This document shows positions 16,853 to 24,277 of a stretch of 49,013 nt of DNA, in pieces. Both the position numbers and the translations under genes were made by a program. The DNA is from Longimicrobiaceae bacterium. Lineage in GTDB: Bacteria; Gemmatimonadota; Gemmatimonadetes; Longimicrobiales; Longimicrobiaceae. The notes beneath the pieces are model-generated. The model did no database searches, was not told where the DNA came from, and saw only the letters and a list, made by a program, of their open reading frames with translations. Location of the stretch: contig DASYWD010000226.1 in the NCBI GenBank assembly GCA_035936415.1, positions 1-49,013 of the forward strand, read 5' to 3'. Each line of letters starts with the position of its first letter. Position 1 is the stretch's first letter.

Positions 16853-18124
16853 CTAGAGTAGGTCCCCCGAGGGACCCAGGACGAGGGCACGCGCCTCGTC
16901 CATCCGCCCCTGGTCCGTGCCTGAGAAGAAGTCGGCCAGCTTGAAGATCTTAAGCTCGGCGTACCGTCCGGCCGTGACCTCCGCAGTCCCCACACTGTTC
17001 ATGTGTACGCGGCCGAACGCCCCGCTCAGTCCCCCTGTGGGCCCCGCAGGCGAGTTGCCCACGACGACGGGTGCGCCGTTCCTGGAGAAGACCCCGCGGG
17101 CACTGCCGTCGGCCTGGAGAATGCCCAGGATCTCGAGCGTATCGCCCGACTCGACGGAGATGCCGGAGATGGAGTTGGCCGTATTGCCACCGCTGTTCTG
17201 GTAGTAGACCGCCGGATTGCCGGAGCCATTCAGGTAGGCCAGGAAGCGGGGGAGCTCACCGTCAGTGGCCTGTCCGAGGGAGAAGAAGCGTCCGTTGATG
17301 CTGCCGCTCGGGATGCTCACGACCAGACGTTGATAGACGGCGAGGGCCTGCGCCGCAGGCGCGGGGCTGAAGTGCACCGTCTCCAGGGTCCGCGACACGG
17401 GGGTGCCGCTCGTGGGGATGTACCCGGTCACCCCCGGACCCTCCTCTACCTGGTAGCCGAAGGCGAATACGTCGCCAGCCGCGAGTCCTCCGGAGGGATA
17501 GAGGTATGCCCCGTGAGAGCCGGCGGTGCTGGTGGTGGTGAGGAAGCCCAGCCGATACCAGCCCCCACTCCAGTCCTCCACCGGCAGGAGCGTACCGGAG
17601 CCGGCCGCGGTGGAAAGGCTGGGCGTACCGCTGCTGTCCCAGCGCACCGTGACGATGCAGCGCCACCCTCCGGGAGAGCCCAGGTCGTACAACCCGAAGT
17701 ACTGCTGCCCGCTGCTCCTCCGCATGAACACGGACACCGCCACCAGTCCAGCGCTGAGCGTCTGCGCCAGGGAAATCGCCTGGTTGCTGGACGTGCCGAC
17801 GAGCCGCGCAGCCGTTCCGCCGAAGGGGTCCGTAAACCCCGAGTTGATGGTGACGGAGCCGGTGCTGTACCACTGTTCGAACGCCTCGCTGTAGAGGAGC
17901 CTGTTCGTTCGAGCAGGCTCCAGCTGCAGCACCGGGCGCCGCACCCCGTCGAGGGTGGCCCAGCTCTGCCGGGGGGTCCTGGCGACGACGGTGCGCCCCA
18001 GGCGCTCGCGCCCCTGGAAGGTGGCGCCGCCGTTACGTGAAAACACCGGGCTGCCGCCCACGATGGGTGTCACCCCGTACAGGGCGTCCCAGTAGTGCAG
18101 GATGCTGTGTCGACTCAGTGCCAT
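16853..18124 (-). CDS. phage fibre/spike-like protein
   Basis: A 423-aa beta-rich protein starting at ATG 18124, one base after the previous stop and behind GGAGG. The segment RTNRLLYSEAFEQWYSTGSV (about 72-91) resembles the phage head-spike/fibre domain signature (NLL-YSE-F-W). Carbohydrate-binding-like jelly-roll strands follow, such as VSVFMRRSSGQQYFGLYD and GGWYRLGF. It ends in a LamG-like region. Likely a receptor- or glycan-binding appendage of a phage tail-like particle; no enzymatic motif seen. Confidence 0.65.
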   Translation of the reverse strand: MALSRHSILHYWDALYGVTPIVGGSPVFSRNGGATFQGRERLGRTVVARTPRQSWATLDGVRRPVLQLEPARTNRLLYSEAFEQWYSTGSVTINSGFTDPFGGTAARLVGTSSNQAISLAQTLSAGLVAVSVFMRRSSGQQYFGLYDLGSPGGWRCIVTVRWDSSGTPSLSTAAGSGTLLPVEDWSGGWYRLGFLTTTSTAGSHGAYLYPSGGLAAGDVFAFGYQVEEGPGVTGYIPTSGTPVSRTLETVHFSPAPAAQALAVYQRLVVSIPSGSINGRFFSLGQATDGELPRFLAYLNGSGNPAVYYQNSGGNTANSISGISVESGDTLEILGILQADGSARGVFSRNGAPVVVGNSPAGPTGGLSGAFGRVHMNSVGTAEVTAGRYAELKIFKLADFFSGTDQGRMDEARALVLGPSGDLL

Positions 18125-18520
18125 CTAGACCTCCTCCGGAGGATACGCAACGATGTCCTGGTCCGGCAGCGGCTCGATCCCGAGGCCGCGCAGGAAATCC
18201 GGATTGTTCCTGTGCACCCCGCGGAGGATAGCGTGGTGGCGCTCCTGCTCCGCCGCCCTGCGCTCCTCCTCGACGGCGGCGTGGTACGCCTCCCACGCCT
18301 GGCGACCGGGCTCGAGCTCGCGCTCCTTCCTCACGCGCTCCGCTCTCGCGCTCGCGTGGCGCTCCTTCAGCCTGGAACTCACCGGCGGCCCGCCAAGGGC
18401 GTGAATCTGTTCCGCGGTCTGGATCTCCGAGGCCAGTGTCTCCTCCACGGCGGCGGCCCTGCGGGCCTCGGCGAGGAGCTGCTTCGGGGTTCGGGTCGGT
18501 CGAATGGCTTTCGGCATCAT
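18125..18520 (-). CDS. coiled-coil protein of the tail-like module
   Basis: A 131-aa protein starting at ATG 18520 (a second ATG follows immediately), overlapping the upstream stop. Highly charged and almost entirely helical (AEARRAAAVEETLASEIQ, then RAERVRKERE), with a short proline-containing tail. Comparable small coiled-coil proteins sit between tail-fibre genes and act as chaperones or assembly factors, but no family is recognised. Confidence 0.6.
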   Translation of the reverse strand: MMPKAIRPTRTPKQLLAEARRAAAVEETLASEIQTAEQIHALGGPPVSSRLKERHASARAERVRKERELEPGRQAWEAYHAAVEEERRAAEQERHHAILRGVHRNNPDFLRGLGIEPLPDQDIVAYPPEEV

Positions 18521-18873
18521 CAGTTTTGTGGGGCATGTGTGGGAAGCTCAGCCCGGCGCTTGCCCCGGGCTTTTCGGACCGCTGCCGCGAAGCGCTCCAG
18601 GCGCACCGCCGCCTCGTCGGATTCCTGCTCCTCGATGGCTTCCGGGTCCTGAGTGCCTTCGGCGATGGCCGAGGGGTTCAGGTTGATCACCTTGCCCGGT
18701 AGCTCGATCCGAGTGCCGTCGGGCTCGGTGATCCACGCCCTCACCAGGAGCGGGAAGCTCGTGTCCGTCGGCTCCGCGGCGAGTAGCACCTCGACGGTGG
18801 CTTCCTCCCCGCCCAGGAGGCGGTAGGCGCGGGCACCGGAGGGCAGACCTTTCTTCGTGATTCGCTGTGGCAT
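18520..18873 (-). CDS. hypothetical protein of the tail-like module
   Basis: ATG 18873 behind AGGACGAAATC gives 117 aa and a 13-nt gap from the previous gene; an earlier in-frame ATG would run into the Gly-tract of that gene. The N-terminal half looks like a small beta domain (ATVEVLLAAEP, SFPLLVRAWI), the C-terminal half is charged and helical (EEQESDEAAVRLERF). Function unknown; co-transcribed with the fibre-like genes. Confidence 0.6.
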   Translation of the reverse strand: MPQRITKKGLPSGARAYRLLGGEEATVEVLLAAEPTDTSFPLLVRAWITEPDGTRIELPGKVINLNPSAIAEGTQDPEAIEEQESDEAAVRLERFAAAVRKARGKRRAELPTHAPQN

Positions 18874-18886
18874 GATTTCGTCCTGG

Positions 18887-20503
18887 TTAGAGGGCCTGTA
18901 TTCCGTCGCCGCCACCCCCACCCCCACCCCCACCACTCGACCCTCCATCCGGCGGAGTGGGTGCCTTCCCGACGAAGTAGCGTGCCTTGGAGGCGAAGAT
19001 GTCGACGGCGTTCAACGTCGCGTGATACGTCACGTCGTTCCCGCCGAAGTTGTCGTCGTCGGTGTAGACGTAGATCGTCGCTCCGTCTTTGCTGGAAATC
19101 ACCGAGCATGTGCCGGAGTTGTAAGCGATCCCGACGCCGAGCTGCAGCGTATGCGGCTGCACCGAGATGCTCACCAGGCTGCCGGAGCGGCTCGCCGTGA
19201 CCAGTGGGCCCACAAACCCCGTCTGGATGCTTTCCCGGTTCGCGACGGAGATCATCACCATCCGGCGGGAATCCACCAGACGACTGTTCGGGTCCAGCGC
19301 GTTCCACGCCCGGCTCCCGCCGGTCTTCTCGGCGGCCGTAACCGCCCGGCGGTCGAGGGTGGGGTCGTCCGCAATGTGGGCGAGAGTGCGGTGATCCAGG
19401 GTGGTGATGCTGTCCCCATTGCCGAGCGGGTAGGCGGCGAGGCCGGTCTTCGGGTCCGGGTTCAGCATCGGCCGGCCATCGTCCAGGCGGCCGGACGCCG
19501 TGTCAATGGCATCCATGTCGGCGGCCGCATGCGCCAGTGGCACCGCGCGGTTCACCCGTCCGTAGTTGGGGCCCGCAGCGGTGTTGAGCCCCGATGCGGC
19601 AGCCGCTCCCCCGGTCTTCTCACTCACTGTGGCCGCCCTGCGGTCGCTCGTGGGGTCGTCCGCGATGTAGGCGAGCGAGCGATCTCCGAGATTTGTCAGG
19701 CTGTCGCCTGTCTCGATCGGGTAATTGCTCGACCCGCTCATGGTCTGGTTCGGATCGAGCTTCCCGTCCGTCGCGGAAAGGGCGGGCAGTTCCGCACGTG
19801 CGTGGGCGCGCGGCACCCCGAGCCTCACCTTCCCGTAGCCGGGACCTGATGTCTCGAGCCCCGAGGCCGCGGTGTTCGCCCCCGTCTCAATGCCCCCTGC
19901 CGACGTCCCGCTCGGCCCCAGGAGGGAGCCGCCCATTCTCCGGGTGGCGGGGTCCACCAGCTCCTGCAGCCCCTCGCGGTCCACCAGGGGCACCCCCACC
20001 CGGAGCCCTCCCGGCACGCCGCCGAGCCCGCTCCGCTCGTCACCCTCCCGGAGCCCGCGGCCGGCCTGGCCGGCGGACGCCAGCAGCGACTTGCTCGCAC
20101 TGATCACCGGACGCCGGCCGTCTCCGGTGCGATGGACCGAAAGGCCGCTCTTGATCTCCAGGCTCGTCCCCCGCTCGGTGCCCCCGCCGTGTACGAGCGT
20201 GATCGCCATGCCCGTGGTCCGAGGGAAGCTCTGCGCCCCGGGGGTGAGCTTCGTACCGTCGGTGAGTGTCACCTCCGGCTCGATCAGCGTCTCGTTGCTC
20301 TCGCTGAGCGCCACGTCCTTTTCATAGACTCCCGGGCTCGGCCTGCGGTCGGCCTCCTGCGCCGCGGAGCGGACGCCGGTGCCGTCCGTGACGTAGAACC
20401 TCACCCCGTTCGCGGCCACCTGGCCGTTCGGATCGTGCACGGTGAGCACGAGCGTTCCCACGACTTCGTCGTGGACGCCGTACACGTTGAGCTGCACGCT
20501 CAC
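18887..20503 (-). CDS. phage tail/fibre-like protein with internal repeats
   Basis: A 538-aa protein from GTG 20503 behind an excellent GGAGGTGG site. Residues 1-110 form an Ig/invasin-like beta domain (VHDPNGQVAANGVRFYVTDG). The middle has two near-repeats (GDSLTNLGDRSLAYIADDP and GDSITTLDHRTLAHIADDP, each followed by DRRA and EKTGG), typical of fibre shafts. The C-terminal beta region ends in a 10-Gly tract. Likely an oligomeric appendage; exact role unknown. Confidence 0.62.
   Translation of the reverse strand: MSVQLNVYGVHDEVVGTLVLTVHDPNGQVAANGVRFYVTDGTGVRSAAQEADRRPSPGVYEKDVALSESNETLIEPEVTLTDGTKLTPGAQSFPRTTGMAITLVHGGGTERGTSLEIKSGLSVHRTGDGRRPVISASKSLLASAGQAGRGLREGDERSGLGGVPGGLRVGVPLVDREGLQELVDPATRRMGGSLLGPSGTSAGGIETGANTAASGLETSGPGYGKVRLGVPRAHARAELPALSATDGKLDPNQTMSGSSNYPIETGDSLTNLGDRSLAYIADDPTSDRRAATVSEKTGGAAAASGLNTAAGPNYGRVNRAVPLAHAAADMDAIDTASGRLDDGRPMLNPDPKTGLAAYPLGNGDSITTLDHRTLAHIADDPTLDRRAVTAAEKTGGSRAWNALDPNSRLVDSRRMVMISVANRESIQTGFVGPLVTASRSGSLVSISVQPHTLQLGVGIAYNSGTCSVISSKDGATIYVYTDDDNFGGNDVTYHATLNAVDIFASKARYFVGKAPTPPDGGSSGGGGGGGGGDGIQAL
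18912..18935 (-). repeat. CACCCC hexanucleotide tract coding Gly-Gly
   Basis: About four copies of CACCCC lie near the 3' end of the fibre-like gene and encode its poly-glycine stretch. Slippage by whole units would keep the frame and alter only linker length. Confidence 0.6.
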
Positions 20504-20676
20504 GATGCCACCTCCAGCGGACGTCCACGGGCCAGGGTTGCCGTCCTCTGGACGGCCCTGTCTTCTCGGTCCAGCCTTTTCATTCGTCCTCCTGCGTATG
20601 AAGTGTTGCGAGTGTGCGGACTCTCGTCCGCGGATGCGGACTCCCCGTCTTCGCGGGAATCCGGCGAAGCCGGCAT
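20500..20676 (-). CDS. 58-aa hypothetical protein
   Basis: A short frame supported by signals: AGGAGG with ideal spacing before ATG 20676 and a 4-nt GTGA overlap with the fibre-like gene. Polar, no cysteines or membrane segment; the C-terminal half is basic (GGRMKRLDREDRAVQRT). It heads the tail-like transcription unit directly after terminator copy C. It may be a leader or regulatory peptide; function unknown. Confidence 0.55.
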   Translation of the reverse strand: MPASPDSREDGESASADESPHTRNTSYAGGRMKRLDREDRAVQRTATLARGRPLEVAS

Positions 20677-20754
20677 GGCTCGCCTCCTGTGTGGGTGGTT
20701 CAGGTCCTCGCCGGGCTCTCGAGCGCCGGGCCCGCTGCTTCGATCGGGAAACAA

Positions 20755-20795
20755 AAAGGCCCCCTTGCCCGGGCGCTGTGCCGAGCGGGGCCTTT
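20755..20795 (-). terminator. structured terminator repeat, copy C
   Basis: Outer stem AAAGGCCCC/GGGGCCTTT (9 bp), inner stem GCTCGG/CCGGGC, loop CACAGCGC; on the minus strand it is followed by TTTTTGTTT. It ends the zinc-ribbon unit, 47 nt after its stop. Confidence 0.8.
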
Positions 20796-20842
20796 GCCGG
20801 CCGTTCTCGTGTGGGACGGATCGCCCCTGTGAGGATCCCCTG

Positions 20843-21082
20843 TCAGGATGCGTTCTGGTAAGCCGCGGCGGGGATGTCGTAAATGGCACCGCACCCTCTC
20901 CGGCGGCACTGGTAGGTCCCCACCCGCTCCCCGGGGTCAAGGTCGGCGACCCGCTTCGCCGCCTCTTCACTGATCCGGAGCGCCGGACGGGCCCCGCACC
21001 GGGGGCAGCTCACCGCGGGATGGAGCAGCCTCCCGCGGTGCAGCGATTCCGGAGCATCCGCCTCTTCGAACCCTTGCCTCAC
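20843..21082 (-). CDS. small zinc-ribbon protein
   Basis: GTG 21082 behind AGAGGAATCC gives 79 aa. An ATG at 21124 is rejected because it lies inside terminator copy D. Four cysteines form a zinc ribbon: CPRCG (Cys26, Cys29) and CRRRGC (Cys59, Cys64). Small ribbon proteins in phage regions often regulate transcription or translation (Ogr/Com types), but the spacing does not identify one. It is a single-gene unit between two terminator copies, so separately controlled. Confidence 0.7.
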   Translation of the reverse strand: MRQGFEEADAPESLHRGRLLHPAVSCPRCGARPALRISEEAAKRVADLDPGERVGTYQCRRRGCGAIYDIPAAAYQNAS

Positions 21083-21115
21083 GGATTCCTCTCTTGGTTT
21101 GCTCGGCGAAAAAAT

Positions 21116-21153
21116 AGGCCCCATCGCCCGGACGCTTTGCCGAGCAGGGGCCT
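21116..21153 (-). terminator. structured terminator repeat, copy D
   Basis: Outer stem AGGCCCC/GGGGCCT, inner stem GCTCGG/CCGGGC, loop CAAAGCGT; on the minus strand it is followed by ATTTTTTC, a strong intrinsic terminator. It ends the repressor gene 39 nt downstream of its stop. Confidence 0.85.
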
Positions 21154-21191
21154 GGACCGGCCGATTCTCTGGTTGTACCTCCCTCTTCCCG

Positions 21192-21728
21192 CTACCGCCT
21201 GGGGTCCCCTGAATCCGGAGCCTGGACCAGCGGATCGTGCGTCACGATTCCATCGATTACCTCATCCCCGCGGAGGATCGCGTATCCCGATCTTCCTGAA
21301 CCCTCTCGCCAGCTCGCTTCCGGTGCACAGAACGTCCAGATCTGGTCCTCTGCGCCCATCCTGGTCCGGATCTCGCGCCAGCATTCGCGGTATCGCCGGA
21401 TGGTCGCGAGGTCCTCTCCCTCATGGGACGGTGCAGGGGAGACGGGGAAGTCGTCGCAGCGCTCCCGCAGCCACTCACGCGGAGGAATGACGGACTGGTA
21501 TCCGACTTCCCTGGCATCTCCCCGGAGAACCTCGATCGACCGGATCCTCTTGGGATTTACCCGCACGAGGCCTTTGTTGACCAGGTTGCGGATGTGCTCG
21601 TGGACGGTCGACCGCGAACGGTATCCGAACCTCCTGGCGATCTCCTCATACGTGGGGGAGTAGCCGTTATCGCGGATGTACGTTGTCAGGTAGTCGATCA
21701 GCTCCCGCTGCTTTCGGGTCAGAGTCAT
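21192..21728 (-). CDS. LexA-type DNA-binding repressor without S24 protease domain
   Basis: A 178-aa protein from ATG 21728 (GGAAGG upstream). Residues 1-68 are a typical LexA N-terminal winged helix: TRKQRELIDYL, GYSPTYEEIARRFGYRS, STVHEHIRNLVNKGLV. The rest does not show the S24 Ser/Lys dyad or an Ala-Gly cleavage site, so autocleavage in response to DNA damage is unlikely. It contains a WREIRTRMGAEDQIWTF segment of unknown fold. Located at the edge of the tail-like module, it may control it. Direct repeats in its promoter region could be its operator. Confidence 0.8.
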   Translation of the reverse strand: MTLTRKQRELIDYLTTYIRDNGYSPTYEEIARRFGYRSRSTVHEHIRNLVNKGLVRVNPKRIRSIEVLRGDAREVGYQSVIPPREWLRERCDDFPVSPAPSHEGEDLATIRRYRECWREIRTRMGAEDQIWTFCAPEASWREGSGRSGYAILRGDEVIDGIVTHDPLVQAPDSGDPRR

Positions 21729-21770
21729 GAACGAGCCTTCCGTTTGGTATCTCTGGCGGCGAAGTAAAAC

Positions 21771-21795
21771 ATATCCGAACAAATACCGAATGATA
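21771..21795 (-). promoter_or_regulatory. candidate operator: CCGAA direct repeats, 11-bp period
   Basis: In the AT-rich leader of the repressor gene, ATCCGAACAA and TACCGAATGA repeat with an 11-bp start-to-start spacing, one helical turn. Such spacing suits a repressor bound on one DNA face. No clear -35/-10 pair is resolved. Confidence 0.4.
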
Positions 21796-21895
21796 AGCCC
21801 CCAACAGATGTCGCAGCACGAGCGGGCGAAAGACGGCCGGGGCGGCCCCATCGTGGGACCGCCCCGGCTCGTTCACACACCGGAACCGGTGGCGC

Positions 21896-24004
21896 TCACC
21901 TCGCCGCCAGCAGCTCCTCCTTCTCCTTCTTCGCGGCCTCCACCAGCTTCTGCACCTCGTGCTGGGGCACCTCCTCGTACGCGTGGAAGGTGCGGGTGTG
22001 GGTGGCCCGGCCCTGCGTCAGCGAGCGGAGCGTCGTGGAGTACTTGTACAGCTCCGCCTGCGGCACCAGCGCGCTCACCTTCTGGTTCCGCCCGGCGGAG
22101 TCGATCCCCAGGATCTGCCCGCGCCGCTGGTTCAGGTCGCCGATCACGTCGCCCAGGAACTCGTCCGGGGTGTAGACGTCCACCTTCATCACCGGCTCCA
22201 GGATCACCGGCTGCGCCTTCTCCGCCGCCTCCTTCAGGGCCATGGACCCAGCCACCTTGAACGCGGCCTCGGAAGAGTCCACGGAGTGGTAGCTGCCGAA
22301 GAAGCACTCCGCCTCGAAGTCCACCAGCGGGAAGCCGGCGAGCACCCCGCGCATCGCCGCCTCCTGGATCCCCTTGTCCACGGCCGGGACGTACTTCCCG
22401 GGGATCACCCCGCCCACGATGGCGTCGGTGAAGCGGTACCCCTCGCCGCGCCCGAGCGGCTTCAGGCGCACGTGCGCGTCGCCGAACTGGCCGCGCCCGC
22501 CCGTCTGCTTCTTGTAGCGGCCGTGGGCCTCCGCGACCGCGCGGATGGTCTCGCGGTAGGGGATGCGCGGCGCCGAGAGCGTCACGTCCACCCCGTACTT
22601 CCGCTTGAGGCGCTCCATCTGCACCTCCAGGTGCAGCTCCCCGATCCCGCGGGCGATGGTCTGCCGCAGCTCCGGGACGTACTCCGCCACGAAGCAGGGG
22701 TCCTCCTCGTGGAGCTTGTGGAGCCCCATGGAGAGCTTGTCCTCCTCCCCGCGCGTGGCGGCCTCCACCGCGATGGCGATGTCCGCCTCCGGGAACGCCA
22801 CCCCGTCCAGCGTCAGCGGGATGGAGGGGGAGGAGAGGGTGTCGTTTGTGTGGGTGTCCCTGAGCTTGGCGACCACGCCGATGTCGCCGGCGCGCAGCTC
22901 GTCCACCTCCAGCCGCTCCTTCCCCTGGGCGATGGAGATGTGCGCCAGCTTCTCCGTCTTGTCGCGGGTGGCGTTGAGGACCTCGTCGCCGCTCTTCAGC
23001 GAGCCGCCGAAGATGCGGAAGAAGGTCAGCTCCCCCACGTGCGGCTCGCTGGTGGTCTTGAACACCAGGGCGCAGAAGGGGTCCGTGTTCAGGCTGCGAA
23101 GCTCAACCGTGTTCCCCACCCGGCCGGTGGCGGCCTCGGCGGGGCGCTCCTTGGGGGAGGGCATCAGCTCCACCAGCTTGGTGAGCAGCGCGCGCACGCC
23201 CCACGTCTTCGTGGGCGCGCCGCAGAACACCGGGTACAGCTCGCCGCGGAGCATGGCCTGCTTCAGTGCGTGGATCGCCTCGTCGCGGGTGATGACGTCG
23301 CCCTCCAGGTAGTGCTCCAGCAGGGTGTCGTCCGTGGCGGCGATGGTCTCGATCAGCTCGTTGTAGTATCTCTGCTCCAGCTCCCGCAGCTCCTCCGGGA
23401 TCTCCTGCTCCTCGTACTCGCCGGTCTGCGTGTCGGCCTTGTAGATGTGGGCGCGCTCGGAGAACAGGTTGATGATCCCACGGAAGTCGTCCCCGCTCCC
23501 GATGGGGATCTCCACGGGGATCGCCTTGGGCGTCAGGTGCTCCTTGATGTCCTGGAAGACGGTCTCGAAGTCGGCGTTCTGCCGGTCCATCATGGAGACG
23601 AAGAAGATCGTGGGGAGGTGCCGCTCCTCGAGCAGCTCCCACACCCGCTCAGTCCCCACCTCCACCCCAGCAGGCCCGGAGATGACGCAGATGGCGCCGT
23701 CGGCCACGCGGATCCCCGCCTTGGTCTCACCGAGGAAGTCCAGGTAGCCGGGGGTGTCGAGGAAGTTGACCTTGGTGTCCATCCACGTGGCGTGGGCGAC
23801 CGACACGTTCATGGAGATGCCGTGGGAGATCTCCTCCGGGGTGAACATGGTAAGCGCGGTCCCGTCGGCGCTGGAGCCGTGCCTGCGGGAGCAGCCCGCG
23901 GTGTGGCAGCAGGCGTCCACAAGGGTGGTCTTCCCCGCCCCGCCGTGTCCGACGAGCACCACGTTGCGGAGACGGTCCGTTGTGAACGAGGGGGCTGACG
24001 CCAT
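21896..24004 (-). CDS. elongation factor G-like GTPase (EF-G paralogue)
   Basis: A 702-aa protein from ATG 24004 with AAGGAGG. The G domain has a P-loop (GHGGAGKTT, 19-27) and DTPG (83-86), but the guanine-specificity motif is SMMD (137-140) instead of NKMD. EF-G domains II-V follow: TGGRGQFGDAHVRLKP (domain IV), then VILEPVMKVDVYTPDEFLGD and QRRGQILGID (domain V). Length and architecture match the EF-G2-type paralogues that accompany a separate canonical EF-G. Paralogues can be translocases, recycling factors or stress variants; which applies here cannot be seen. Confidence 0.9.
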   Translation of the reverse strand: MASAPSFTTDRLRNVVLVGHGGAGKTTLVDACCHTAGCSRRHGSSADGTALTMFTPEEISHGISMNVSVAHATWMDTKVNFLDTPGYLDFLGETKAGIRVADGAICVISGPAGVEVGTERVWELLEERHLPTIFFVSMMDRQNADFETVFQDIKEHLTPKAIPVEIPIGSGDDFRGIINLFSERAHIYKADTQTGEYEEQEIPEELRELEQRYYNELIETIAATDDTLLEHYLEGDVITRDEAIHALKQAMLRGELYPVFCGAPTKTWGVRALLTKLVELMPSPKERPAEAATGRVGNTVELRSLNTDPFCALVFKTTSEPHVGELTFFRIFGGSLKSGDEVLNATRDKTEKLAHISIAQGKERLEVDELRAGDIGVVAKLRDTHTNDTLSSPSIPLTLDGVAFPEADIAIAVEAATRGEEDKLSMGLHKLHEEDPCFVAEYVPELRQTIARGIGELHLEVQMERLKRKYGVDVTLSAPRIPYRETIRAVAEAHGRYKKQTGGRGQFGDAHVRLKPLGRGEGYRFTDAIVGGVIPGKYVPAVDKGIQEAAMRGVLAGFPLVDFEAECFFGSYHSVDSSEAAFKVAGSMALKEAAEKAQPVILEPVMKVDVYTPDEFLGDVIGDLNQRRGQILGIDSAGRNQKVSALVPQAELYKYSTTLRSLTQGRATHTRTFHAYEEVPQHEVQKLVEAAKKEKEELLAAR

Positions 24005-24277
24005 GATGCACCTCCTTGCAAAGTGTGGAGGGAACCGCGAAGGGGGGTGTAGCCAAGGTGCCCGGCCGCACGGGGTTGCGTCAAGGGAAACGTTCCGCGG
24101 CCGGGGCGCCGCACACCTTTCGCGGGGGCGACGCAAGAAACGTACGGCCGGAGCTCCACCCCGCCCTTCGCACATACCCGGGGTGGATCGCGCCGGGAAG
24201 GCGCCCGCTCTTGACCGGGCACGCCGCACCGGTGCAGCTTTCGTGGGCCGCCGACACCCCTCGTCAGGAGCACGCCC

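Noticed and set aside
21083-21124. ATG 21124 as start of the zinc-ribbon gene
   Set aside because: It lies inside the stem of terminator copy D; GTG 21082 has a good ribosome-binding site.
15269-21728. Complete prophage
   Set aside because: No integrase, terminase, portal, capsid or attachment-site duplication is visible; only tail-like and regulatory genes.
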